DNA from: Kiritimatiellia bacterium
GTDB taxonomy: Bacteria; Verrucomicrobiota; Kiritimatiellia; RFP12; UBA1067
DNA: 37,439 nucleotides
NCBI GenBank assembly: GCA_017628025.1
Contig: JAGBZX010000005.1
Location: 1 to 37,439, forward strand
Direction: 5' to 3'
The notes beneath the pieces are model-generated. The model was not told the origin of the DNA, ran no database searches, and saw nothing but the letters and a program-made list of their open reading frames with translations. Positions 20,904-29,054 of this stretch are shown in pieces. Numbering within the stretch: the first letter of the stretch is position 1; the number at the start of each line of letters is the position of its first letter. The translations under genes and the position numbers were made by a program.

Positions 20904-22148
20904 TTATCGCAAAATTACTGAAAAACCAGGCGCTGGAAAAATCTCACTATTCGTTACTACACTCTGAAATGGGGTGCGCCGCGAAACAGCATTGTCGTCA
21001 GCATAAGATACGATAGTGAATTGATAAGTTGTATTTGCCTCAAGCTCTTTAAACGTGATAGAATTTTTAGTCGTTGTTTTTGAGAATATTTTATCTACTC
21101 TCGTAACAGCCTCACTAGTGGAAGTAGCAAATCCTATTGAATCAAGCATAATTCTCTTGTCATTATGCAAAGGAGAATAAATAGCGATTTTCGCACCTTG
21201 TGGCAAGAGATCTAAATCTACTACTTTATACGAGGATTCATTAATTATTTCCACTTCTGCCAAATCGTTTGTTTGTGAGTCTAAAATATACTTAACAGGC
21301 ACAACTGCGCGCGGCGGATCATTATCAGCATATTTCACATTCATAACAAGCTTAAGCTTGCTATACGACTCAAGCGGTGGGAGCAAGAGCATTCCCGGAT
21401 TAGTCGTTGTCCCAATTTGCAAAACACCATTAGTATGAGCAGGTATTCTTAAAGCTGTCCCTTCAAAGCCAGGCATGCTCTCTTTTATCTCTTCTGTTAC
21501 ATCCTTTGTATTGCCTTTATCGTTAGATAGCTCATGGAAATCGGAATAGAAATTATAATCTGCCGAAAAAGGCAAATCTACTTTTTTATATATGTCAAGC
21601 TTATTGCTAATCGCATTTTCATCGCTAGTCCATGCAAGAGAAAATCTATCACTATAAATCTCTGAAACTTGGATGTTTTCTGGCATTCTTAAAGTCTTTA
21701 CGCCAGAAATTGTCGCTGAGCTCAAAGTTATATTCCCGCTACCCGTTGAGGATAAAATCCTAAAGCTTCGCACTTGCATCTCTCCTTGCCAATCGCAAAT
21801 TCTCTCTTCATATTCTGTAGTCTGAGGCGTTATATCGACACTCTCGCCCTCGCTACCATCTTCAAATATCGGCACAAGTAATAAATTTCGAGAAGTTGAT
21901 TGGCTAGCATTTTTCGCAACGACAATAACTCTAGTAACAGCGAAAGGGAAAATCTTTGACTCGACAAACGCCGCGGCTTTAGTTATCTGCATTTCTCCAG
22001 ATTGCAGAAACCTAGTCTCATTATAAACCCATGCGGTGTCATTAGTCAAGGTCTCAGTAAAAGAGACTTCTTCCATTAAAATGCTTGTATTTGCGAACAA
22101 GCACCCAGATGAAAACACCGATAGTAAACCTAAAAGAAATGTTTTCAT
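20904..22148 (-). CDS. Secreted protein with an FN3 domain split by an inserted beta-rich domain
   Basis: A signal peptide (residues 1-20, probable cleavage after LFA) is followed by a beta-rich N-terminal region to about 155. Residues 156-190 look like the first strands of a fibronectin type III domain (PENIQVSEIYSDRFSLAWTS). Residues 361-400 look like its last strands (KNSITFKELEANTTYQFTIV). Between them, about 195-350 form a separate domain resembling jelly-roll or carbohydrate-binding modules. A surface or extracellular binding role is inferred. The gene follows rubrerythrin with only a hairpin between them and ends 1 base before baiN. Confidence 0.7.
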   Translation of the reverse strand: MKTFLLGLLSVFSSGCLFANTSILMEEVSFTETLTNDTAWVYNETRFLQSGEMQITKAAAFVESKIFPFAVTRVIVVAKNASQSTSRNLLLVPIFEDGSEGESVDITPQTTEYEERICDWQGEMQVRSFRILSSTGSGNITLSSATISGVKTLRMPENIQVSEIYSDRFSLAWTSDENAISNKLDIYKKVDLPFSADYNFYSDFHELSNDKGNTKDVTEEIKESMPGFEGTALRIPAHTNGVLQIGTTTNPGMLLLPPLESYSKLKLVMNVKYADNDPPRAVVPVKYILDSQTNDLAEVEIINESSYKVVDLDLLPQGAKIAIYSPLHNDKRIMLDSIGFATSTSEAVTRVDKIFSKTTTKNSITFKELEANTTYQFTIVSYADDNAVSRRTPFQSVVTNSEIFPAPGFSVILR

Positions 22149-22155
22149 TAAATTA

Positions 22156-22182
22156 AGAAACGAGGACCAAGTCCTCGTTTCT
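22156..22182 (-). terminator. Strong hairpin between rubrerythrin and the FN3 gene
   Basis: A perfect 12-bp stem (AGAAACGAGGAC and its complement) with a 3-base loop lies 8 bases after the rubrerythrin stop. The following bases on the minus strand are TAATTT, a weak T tract. Only 7 bases separate it from the FN3 ATG, so it may act as a partial terminator or an mRNA-end stabiliser rather than a full stop. Confidence 0.65.
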
Positions 22183-22190
22183 ATTGTTAC

Positions 22191-22724
22191 TTAGAAATTA
22201 TCGGCTTCCAGCTGGAAGTATGCTTTTGGATGATCGCATACCGGACACTTTTCAGGAGCTGCATCAGCTTCAATAATCGCACCGCAGTTACGGCACTGCC
22301 AACGATTCTTATCAACCCTAACCCAAATTTCGCCAGACTCGATATTCTTAGCTAACTTACGATAACGCGCTTCGTGACACGCCTCAACTTCGGCTACCTT
22401 ACGAAACTTATAAGCGATATCCGTAAAGCCCTCTGCTTCAGCCTCTTCAGCAAAACGCTTATACATATCAGTCCATTCCTCATGCTCACCGGCGGCGGCG
22501 GCAAGGAGGTTTTCCTTTGTGTCACCTATGCCAGCAAAAAGCTTAAACCACATCTTGGCATGTTCTTTTTCGTTGAGAGCGGTTTCTTGAAAAATAGCTG
22601 CTATTTGCTCGTAACCTTCTTTCTTTGCCTTGGAAGCAAAATAGTCATACTTGTTACGCGCTTGAGATTCACCAGCGAACGCATACATTAAATTCGCTTC
22701 TGTTTTTGAACCTTTTAGTTCCAT
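22191..22724 (-). CDS. rbr: Rubrerythrin
   Basis: Rubrerythrin reduces hydrogen peroxide in anaerobes. Residues 1-135 form the ferritin-like four-helix bundle with diiron ligands in AGES (Glu19), NEKEH (Glu52, His55), GEHEE (around 80-83) and EVEACH (Glu114, His117). Residues 140-175 form the C-terminal rubredoxin domain with Cys144, Cys147, Cys160 and Cys163. The length of 177 is typical of the short form. A strong AGGAGG Shine-Dalgarno and a near-consensus promoter suggest high expression. It is the first gene of its transcript. Confidence 0.97.
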   Translation of the reverse strand: MELKGSKTEANLMYAFAGESQARNKYDYFASKAKKEGYEQIAAIFQETALNEKEHAKMWFKLFAGIGDTKENLLAAAAGEHEEWTDMYKRFAEEAEAEGFTDIAYKFRKVAEVEACHEARYRKLAKNIESGEIWVRVDKNRWQCRNCGAIIEADAAPEKCPVCDHPKAYFQLEADNF

Positions 22725-22774
22725 AGTTTCCTCCTTCTGTTTTGACCAACTTTAATTTACTCTAAAGCAACGAA

Positions 22775-22804
22775 ATTATATCAAAATAATTATTCTTCTT
22801 TCAA
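22775..22804 (-). promoter_or_regulatory. Promoter for rubrerythrin
   Basis: On the minus strand TTGAAA (22804-22799), an 18-base spacer and TATAAT (22780-22775), preceded by TG, stand about 50 bases before the ATG. This is the best sigma-70-type promoter in the window. No obvious operator palindrome overlaps it. Confidence 0.75.
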
Positions 22805-22869
22805 GACTCAAAAATAAAGAATTTAAATAATCTCTGTTACACTGAGAGTTATGTACTCAGGCCCACTCA

Positions 22870-23019
22870 TCATTCCTCCTTGTTCTCAGGAGAGTACTCT
22901 GCCGTGTTAGCGGCATAGTCTCTAATCCCCTTGAGAGCGTCGATGTGACCGTTGCAATCGTCCTCGATCAACAGGGCTATCTCGCATACTTCAGACATAT
23001 CTTTAAGAACTATCTTCAT
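22870..23019 (-). CDS. Small unknown protein, 49 residues
   Basis: A short frame starts at ATG 23019, 17 bases after the aldehyde dehydrogenase stop, and ends with TGA at 22872-22870. The product is acidic (MKIVLKDMSEVCEIALLIED, then CNGHIDALKGIRDYAANTAE) and could form two helices. I do not know a family. By eye the G+C is higher than in the dehydrogenase gene before it. There is no good Shine-Dalgarno for this start, but its last codons contain AAGGAGG followed by ATGATG, which could start a 15-codon frame (MSGPEYITLSVTEII). It may be a real small gene or a remnant; the region 22741-23036 holds nothing else except the rubrerythrin promoter. Confidence 0.4.
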   Translation of the reverse strand: MKIVLKDMSEVCEIALLIEDDCNGHIDALKGIRDYAANTAEYSPENKEE

Positions 23020-23036
23020 AACCAGTATTAATTACA

Positions 23037-24419
23037 TCAGCGTAAAAGAATGTGCAAAAGTTTTTCAAATAACTTCGATTTATATGGCTGATACCGTATC
23101 GGCAAATCTATCCACGTCTTTTTGTCAATAATAGATTTCGTATGTGAAAATGCATCAAAGCCACGCTCGCCATGATATGCCCCCATGCCACTGGCGCCAA
23201 CTCCACCAAAACCCATCTCACTTGTAGCTAGATGAATTACCACATCATTTACACAACCGCCACCATAAGAAACTTCTTTTAATAGGCGATCGATATTCTT
23301 TTTGGTATTAGAGAAAATATATGCCGCTAATGGCTTGTCTTTGAGCTTTAAATCACTAATCACTAAATCAAAATCGTCATAAACTAGAATCGGAAGAATA
23401 GGACCAAAAATCTCCTCCTTCATAACATCATCATCCAGCGTTACATTATCCATCACAGTAGGTGCAATTTTACACTTTGCCGCACTACTCTCTGCTCCTA
23501 TAACAACCTTGCTATCATCAATAAGCGCTGCCAACCGTTCAAAATGCTTTAGACTTATAATCTTGCCGTAATTCTCATTTTCAAGAGGACATTCTCCATA
23601 TTGAATTTTAATTTCTTTTTTGAGCTCTTCTACAAATCGCTCTTTTACGGAACGCTCACAAAGAATATAATCTGGCGCCACACAAGTTTGACCACAGTTA
23701 AGAAACTTTCCAAAGGCTATTCTGCGAGCAGCAAGTTTTATATCTGCCGAGGAATCTACTATACAAGGGCTTTTTCCGCCAAGCTCGAGAACTACTGGAG
23801 TTAAATTCTGAGCCGCCTTTTTTAAAACTTCTCGACCAACGCTAGTACTACCAGTGAAAAAAATAAAATCAAACTTATTATTTAACAACGAAGCATTCTC
23901 TTCTCGCCCGCCAGTAATTGCCACAACATACTCCTGCGGAAATACTTCGTCTATAATCTCTTTAATGATTCTCGAAGTCGCCATGGAGTACGCACTTGGC
24001 TTAACAACAGCAGTATTTCCCGTTGCTATCGCATTAGAAAGCGGAGCAAATGTCAATAAAAAAGGATAGTTCCACGGACTCATAATCAAGACTGTCCCGC
24101 GTGGCTCTTTTAGCGTGAAACTTTGAGAATGAAATTGAGTAATTGGAGTAGCTACCTTTTTTCGTCTAGCTAGCCTAGGTGTGTTTTGAATCATCCAACT
24201 AATCTCTGAAAGGACTAGCCCCACCTCACACATATAACTTTCATAGGAACTTTTGCCTAAATCTTCAAATAGCGCGTCACATATTTCCTTTTCTTTCCTA
24301 GTTATACACGCATGAAGTTTTTTTAGCGCCTCCATACGATACTTAATAGACAACGTCGTGGCAGTTCTAAAAAAAGCTTTCTGTTTTTCAACAATATTAG
24401 TAATCTCTTCACCTATCAT
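23037..24419 (-). CDS. Aldehyde dehydrogenase, class 3-like
   Basis: This NAD(P)-dependent aldehyde dehydrogenase has 460 residues, the shorter class 3 layout. Motifs are MSPWNYPFLLTFAPL, FTGSTSVGREVLKKAA (cofactor binding), LELGGKSP with the general base Glu, and NCGQTCVAPDYIL with the catalytic Cys. The C-terminus ends in a hydrophobic helix (KLFEKLLHILLR), as in membrane-attached fatty aldehyde dehydrogenases, so long-chain aldehydes are possible substrates. It overlaps the alcohol dehydrogenase gene as ATGA; the pair could interconvert alcohol, aldehyde and acid. The true substrate is unknown. Confidence 0.92.
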   Translation of the reverse strand: MIGEEITNIVEKQKAFFRTATTLSIKYRMEALKKLHACITRKEKEICDALFEDLGKSSYESYMCEVGLVLSEISWMIQNTPRLARRKKVATPITQFHSQSFTLKEPRGTVLIMSPWNYPFLLTFAPLSNAIATGNTAVVKPSAYSMATSRIIKEIIDEVFPQEYVVAITGGREENASLLNNKFDFIFFTGSTSVGREVLKKAAQNLTPVVLELGGKSPCIVDSSADIKLAARRIAFGKFLNCGQTCVAPDYILCERSVKERFVEELKKEIKIQYGECPLENENYGKIISLKHFERLAALIDDSKVVIGAESSAAKCKIAPTVMDNVTLDDDVMKEEIFGPILPILVYDDFDLVISDLKLKDKPLAAYIFSNTKKNIDRLLKEVSYGGGCVNDVVIHLATSEMGFGGVGASGMGAYHGERGFDAFSHTKSIIDKKTWIDLPIRYQPYKSKLFEKLLHILLR

Positions 24420-25633
24420 ATCGCAATCCTTTTATAAATCTCCTCTAACTGCTTCGCCGTCATAAGACGCGGCACAGGATAAAGAGGATTCGCTTCTTTT
24501 TCTGCGCGAACTGCCAAAGAATCTATATCATCAAGTTGTATGCAATCTAATTTGCTTGGAATATTAAACTTTTTATTTAACTCTTTAATCGCGTCAATAA
24601 ACTTCTTTGCCGCTACATCTATCGATTCTTCCCCATTAGAGAGATTAGCAGCCACCGCCAAGAGAGCAAGCTTACGATAAACGCATTCTCCGTATTCCTC
24701 TAAAACATAAGGTAATATAACTGCATTTGCTAGCCCATGCGGACAATTATATTTACCACCTAATGAGTGTGCTATTGCATGAACATACCCAACATACGAT
24801 TTAGAAAAAGCCAACCCCGCTTTAAATGACGCCTCAAGCATATTTCGCCTTGAAGTTATATCAGTTGCATTACCATAAACCTTCTCGACATTTTCAAATA
24901 TCAGTTTTACTGCCTCACAAGCCAAACTTCGCGTCTGCCGTGTTGTCGAGCGCCCTATAAAAGCTTCAATAGCATGAGTTAAAGCATCCATGCCTGTAGT
25001 AGAAGTTAAATGCGGCGGTAAACTTAACGACATATTTGGATCCAAGACGGCATAATGAGGAATAAGAGGAAAACTCATTAATGCATACTTATGCTTATTC
25101 TTTGTATCAGTTATAATCGCAGCTAGCGTAGTTTCGCTACCAGTCCCTGCTGTAGTTGGAATAGCAAAAAACAGCGGCAGCGTCTTATAGACGCGCAAAA
25201 TACCACCCATCCTCTTGAGGCTTTTATTTGGATGAGCTATTCGCGCGCCTAGCGCTTTTGCCGCATCAATCGCCGAACCTCCTCCGATAGCCACTATTGC
25301 ATCTGCTTTAGCTTTTTTATACTCTTCAAGCGCGCTCTCCACATTCTCAACCGTAGGATTTGGAAGAACCTCAGCATAAATCGTGCACTTTAAATTATTA
25401 TCATTAATAGATTTAACTAATGGCTCTACAAGTCCACACGAGAGTATACCCTTGTCAGTCACAACAAACACATGCTGTTTGTTTTTCTCCTTTACAACTT
25501 TGGCAATATCTTCGATAGACTTTAAAAGGATCGGATCTCGATAAGGCAAAATTGGTAATGCAAGGCGAAATGCACCTTGAAAAACTCTACACCAAATCTT
25601 CTTAAAAACATTCATCTTTAGCAAATTTCTCAT
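24416..25633 (-). CDS. Iron-containing alcohol dehydrogenase
   Basis: This 405-residue protein belongs to the group III metal-dependent alcohol dehydrogenases. It has the nucleotide-binding GGGSAIDAAKALG, TTAGTGSETT, the metal-ligand region GMDALTHAIEAFIG and AIAHSLGGKYNCPHGLANAV with the conserved His residues. The start at ATG 25633 overlaps the exchanger stop as ATGA; an ATG six codons later is possible. It probably reduces an aldehyde made or consumed by the adjoining aldehyde dehydrogenase. The short basic N-terminal extension (KKIWCRVFQGAFRL) could be an amphipathic helix. Confidence 0.93.
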   Translation of the reverse strand: MRNLLKMNVFKKIWCRVFQGAFRLALPILPYRDPILLKSIEDIAKVVKEKNKQHVFVVTDKGILSCGLVEPLVKSINDNNLKCTIYAEVLPNPTVENVESALEEYKKAKADAIVAIGGGSAIDAAKALGARIAHPNKSLKRMGGILRVYKTLPLFFAIPTTAGTGSETTLAAIITDTKNKHKYALMSFPLIPHYAVLDPNMSLSLPPHLTSTTGMDALTHAIEAFIGRSTTRQTRSLACEAVKLIFENVEKVYGNATDITSRRNMLEASFKAGLAFSKSYVGYVHAIAHSLGGKYNCPHGLANAVILPYVLEEYGECVYRKLALLAVAANLSNGEESIDVAAKKFIDAIKELNKKFNIPSKLDCIQLDDIDSLAVRAEKEANPLYPVPRLMTAKQLEEIYKRIAI

Positions 25634-26613
25634 TTAACTTCTTGTAACACTAAGAAAACAAAGTAAACGATAAATGCGCAAACCCAAAGACCGCCCTTAA
25701 GCACAGACATCTTAACTGGATTTTTCCAATTTTTCAAGCTGCACCCAAAAACTAGTAGCGAAGCTGACAGTGCCACCATCACCCAAAGATCTCTAGTAAG
25801 GACATAGCCGCCTTGGCAAGAAAATGGATTTATAAAGCCGCTAACGCCAACAACTGCTAAAGTATTAAAAAAGTTCGACCCAACTATGTTGCCTACTACA
25901 AAATCGTTCTGCCCTTTACGAGCCGCAACTACAGCTGAAGCAAGCTCAGGTAAAGAAGTGCCAGCGGCAACAACAGTAAGCCCAACCATTAACTCGCTAA
26001 CGCCAAAAGCACGAGCTAAATCCACTGCTCCCCATACAAGTAAATGAGAAGAACCAACTAAAAGGAGCAACGAGGCAAGCGTCCAAAACCACGGATGATT
26101 CATTGTCGCAATTTCCAGAGGCGCTTCTTCAGCATTCTTGTTAGACTTACGCTCTATCCAACATGAAATAGGTAAAAGCAAAGCAAATACTACTAAAGAG
26201 ATTATCGCGTCTAATCTCGAAAACGCCCCTCCATGCCAAACCAAGAAACCAGAAAGAAGAGAGATGCCCACTAATAATAAAGATGATGATAGCATTGTCG
26301 CAGAGCGAACAATAACAGGGCGCAATAAAGCAACAACGCCCAAGATAACTGCTATATTGTAAATATTTGAACCATATGCATTACCGAGAGACAAATCTGA
26401 ATGTCCAGATGCAGCTGAAAGAGCAGAAACTGCCAACTCTGGCGCCGATGTGCCAAAGCCGATTACGACCATACCTATTATAAAAGGCGGCACACCTAAA
26501 CGCTTTGCCAAAACGGCTGACGAATCCACAAATCGATTAGCACTCCATGAAAGTAGCCACAAACCTGAAGCAATTAATAGTATCGAAACAATTAATGGGA
26601 CTTCTATATACAT
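25630..26613 (-). CDS. Calcium/sodium antiporter, CaCA family
   Basis: This inner-membrane protein has two homologous halves of five membrane segments each, 327 residues in total. The two alpha-repeats are clear: GFGTSAPELAVSALSA with GNAYGSNIYN in the first half, and AAGTSLPELASAVVAA with GNIVGSNFFN in the second. The family exchanges Na+ or H+ for Ca2+ (YrbG type). Its ATG directly follows the larC TAA with no gap, so the two are translated together. Its role among glycerate and dehydrogenase genes is not obvious. Confidence 0.93.
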   Translation of the reverse strand: MYIEVPLIVSILLIASGLWLLSWSANRFVDSSAVLAKRLGVPPFIIGMVVIGFGTSAPELAVSALSAASGHSDLSLGNAYGSNIYNIAVILGVVALLRPVIVRSATMLSSSLLLVGISLLSGFLVWHGGAFSRLDAIISLVVFALLLPISCWIERKSNKNAEEAPLEIATMNHPWFWTLASLLLLVGSSHLLVWGAVDLARAFGVSELMVGLTVVAAGTSLPELASAVVAARKGQNDFVVGNIVGSNFFNTLAVVGVSGFINPFSCQGGYVLTRDLWVMVALSASLLVFGCSLKNWKNPVKMSVLKGGLWVCAFIVYFVFLVLQEVK

Positions 26614-27774
26614 TTACACTCCTTTACGATCTTCGAATTCTTCTTTTGATTTTTTCACCCCATAACCAAAACCATTTTTTATGCGTATGCCATTAGGCGC
26701 AATAGAAACATCTCTATTTAATTCATACCTAACGCCATCATATCTGCGCACACCAAAGGTAGATGTTTCTTGCAATATTTTCGTAGCAAAAAAATCAGCC
26801 TCCGTGCGCCTGCAAATTACTTGTAATATTTGACCAGGTCTGCACTTCTTCATTATTACTGGCACAAGGCACACATCTAACGCTCCTAGGTTGCGGAGCT
26901 TTTCACATGCCCAAGCGATATCCTCGCCTGTCATATCGTCAATATTTGCTTTTAGTTCTGTTATTTCACCATTTGCCGTTAACGCGCCACTTATTTGACT
27001 ATCCTCAACATGACACTCAAGCACTCTTAAAATATTTGGCCTATCGGGGAGCTCTCTTGAACCACAACCAATACCAGTAGAAATAAGCTTTGCTTTCGGC
27101 ATTGAACAAAACGCATCAACAACGCATCGCAAAATCGCAGCACCTGTGGGCGTTAATAGCTCTGCTTCTGCTGCGCCAGAAGTAAAACTAATACCCTCAA
27201 GCAGATTTAGAGTTGCAGGAGCTGGCACTGGCAAAATGCCGTGTGAAGCTTTTACAACCCCGCCACCAACTTCAGGCGGTGATGAAAGTATTTTCTCTGG
27301 CGCTATCTCTTCTAGTAACACCATAACCGATGTAATATCCATAATAGCGTCTAATGCGCCAACTTCATGAAAGTGAACATCAACAACATCTTTGCCATGC
27401 GCATTTGACTCGGCCTGAGCAAGAAGTTTGTAGACATCTTTAACGCGGCCTTTAACGCTATCAGAAACACGAAGAGAATCAACTATGCTAAAAATCTCTT
27501 CTAGCGTGGCATGATGATGAGAAGCTTCATGATGATGATCATCATGACGAGAATGGTGATGGTGGTCTTCAACGACACCATTTATCTCAACTTTAAAAGA
27601 ATTACACTTTAACCCTGATCTTTCTGTAATTAATGAGCTAACCTTAACACCATCAAGCCCTAGATTATTAAGGCGCTTTAAAACCGACTCTTTATCTTTA
27701 ACTATTTCCAATAGAGCCGCCGCGAGCATATCTCCAGAGGCGCCCGTTCTGCAATCAATATAAAGGACTTTCAC
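26614..27774 (-). CDS. larC: LarC, nickel-insertion enzyme for the nickel-pincer cofactor
   Basis: LarC uses CTP to insert nickel into the pyridinium bis-thiocarboxylate cofactor of LarA-type racemases. The N-terminal motif YIDCRTGASGDMLAAALLE and the C-terminal ELKANIDDMTGEDIAW with GVRRY are typical. Residues 70-88 are a His-rich loop with 11 His, a likely metal store. The 386 residues are in one frame, unlike lactobacilli where larC is split by a programmed frameshift. Translation starts at GTG 27774. larA, larB and larE are not in the window. Its neighbours are a GntP permease and glycerate kinase. Confidence 0.93.
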   Translation of the reverse strand: MKVLYIDCRTGASGDMLAAALLEIVKDKESVLKRLNNLGLDGVKVSSLITERSGLKCNSFKVEINGVVEDHHHHSRHDDHHHEASHHHATLEEIFSIVDSLRVSDSVKGRVKDVYKLLAQAESNAHGKDVVDVHFHEVGALDAIMDITSVMVLLEEIAPEKILSSPPEVGGGVVKASHGILPVPAPATLNLLEGISFTSGAAEAELLTPTGAAILRCVVDAFCSMPKAKLISTGIGCGSRELPDRPNILRVLECHVEDSQISGALTANGEITELKANIDDMTGEDIAWACEKLRNLGALDVCLVPVIMKKCRPGQILQVICRRTEADFFATKILQETSTFGVRRYDGVRYELNRDVSIAPNGIRIKNGFGYGVKKSKEEFEDRKGV

Positions 27775-27800
27775 TTTGCTTCGCCTTTGCTATTATGACA

Positions 27801-29054
27801 TCAAATTTTTGAAACTATATAAACAACAATTGAAGAAATTGTTGAAACAAGCCCAACTAGCGCGCCATACGGGAGCAATCTCAAACGTTCCTTAACGCTT
27901 ATCCCTACTGCGCCTGCTGTGGCGTGGAAAAACGAGCCATGCGGCAACGCATCTAAAACAGTACCGCCTGCATGAATCATAGCAGCGGCAGAAATAGCTG
28001 GCACTCCAGCAGAAATAAGGCTTTCTGCAAATGTCTGCGACGCGATGGTAACGCCTGCAGTAGTTGAAGCACTGGCAGCACCTAACGCAATTCCAGAAAT
28101 TGGCGCTAACGCGTATGCCGGCAAACGGCAAGCATTAAGCAGCCACACCATATCTGCACCCAATTCAGATGCTTTTATAATGCCTGCCACGCAACCAGTG
28201 CCGACTAGAAGCACAGCAACGCCAACAACTTTAGATAAACCAAACTGCGAATACTCCAGACTCTGACGCCATTTACCACAGCCGATTGCAGAGACGATAC
28301 CGCCAGCAGGCAATGCAACTAACGGATCAATACTGATGTCAAATATCGGTCTTAACGAAAGAAGCACAACAACAGTTATGGGGCCTAATAACGCACCAAG
28401 CAATGTCGGCATTTCTTCTGTCATCTGAGAAGTTTCAATAGATGATGACTCAACTTTAAGTTTCGTTGAAAGTTTGCTCGCGATAATAACTGCTGCTACA
28501 AATGCTACAAGTGCTGGGATTATATTCTCCATTATTAACGAGGTTAACTCAACTTTGAATGCACCTGCTGCCGCGATGGTATTAGGGTTGGGCGAAATAA
28601 TATTGCCAGCCTTGCCGCCTCCAACCATCGCAACCAACATCGCACCAACTGGTATATTAGCCCTCTTTGCGACTGCCAACGCCACAGGAGCAACTGTAAT
28701 AACTGCAATATCAACAAACACACCTACTGCAGTAACAGTCATCGTAGCTAACGCAACTGCCGCGATTGCAAAACGAGTCCCTAGCGCATTAACTATTGAA
28801 TCTGCCAACTTTGCTGCGCTGCCAGTTTTAACAAGTGCACCTGCTAGCACGCCAGAAGTTAATATGCGCAAAACACTAGGCATCATTGACTGCGTGCCAG
28901 ATATCATCGCCTCTACCGTCTGGGAGAGGCTTCCTCCTCCGGCCAGCCCCCCAGCTAGCGCGCCAAAAACTAACGCGTATGCTGGTGGTGTTTTGCGAAT
29001 TATAAGTACTATAGCTACGACGAGTGCGATTAACGCTCCATAAGTTTCAAACAT
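27801..29054 (-). CDS. GntP family permease (probable glycerate/sugar acid importer)
   Basis: This 417-residue inner-membrane carrier has about 12 hydrophobic segments. It belongs to the gluconate:H+ symporter (GntP) group, with GGKAGNIISPNPNTIAAAG in the first half and GAASASTTAGVTIASQTF plus HAGGTVLDALPHGSFFHATA in the second. The start lies inside the last 25 bases of the glycerate kinase gene, indicating coupled translation and a shared substrate. Glycerate or a related hydroxyacid is the best guess from context. Confidence 0.88.
   Translation of the reverse strand: MFETYGALIALVVAIVLIIRKTPPAYALVFGALAGGLAGGGSLSQTVEAMISGTQSMMPSVLRILTSGVLAGALVKTGSAAKLADSIVNALGTRFAIAAVALATMTVTAVGVFVDIAVITVAPVALAVAKRANIPVGAMLVAMVGGGKAGNIISPNPNTIAAAGAFKVELTSLIMENIIPALVAFVAAVIIASKLSTKLKVESSSIETSQMTEEMPTLLGALLGPITVVVLLSLRPIFDISIDPLVALPAGGIVSAIGCGKWRQSLEYSQFGLSKVVGVAVLLVGTGCVAGIIKASELGADMVWLLNACRLPAYALAPISGIALGAASASTTAGVTIASQTFAESLISAGVPAISAAAMIHAGGTVLDALPHGSFFHATAGAVGISVKERLRLLPYGALVGLVSTISSIVVYIVSKI

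Noticed and set aside
22840..22862. Terminator hairpin after the small ORF (CTGAG/CTCAG)
   Set aside because: Only a 5-bp stem without a T tract.
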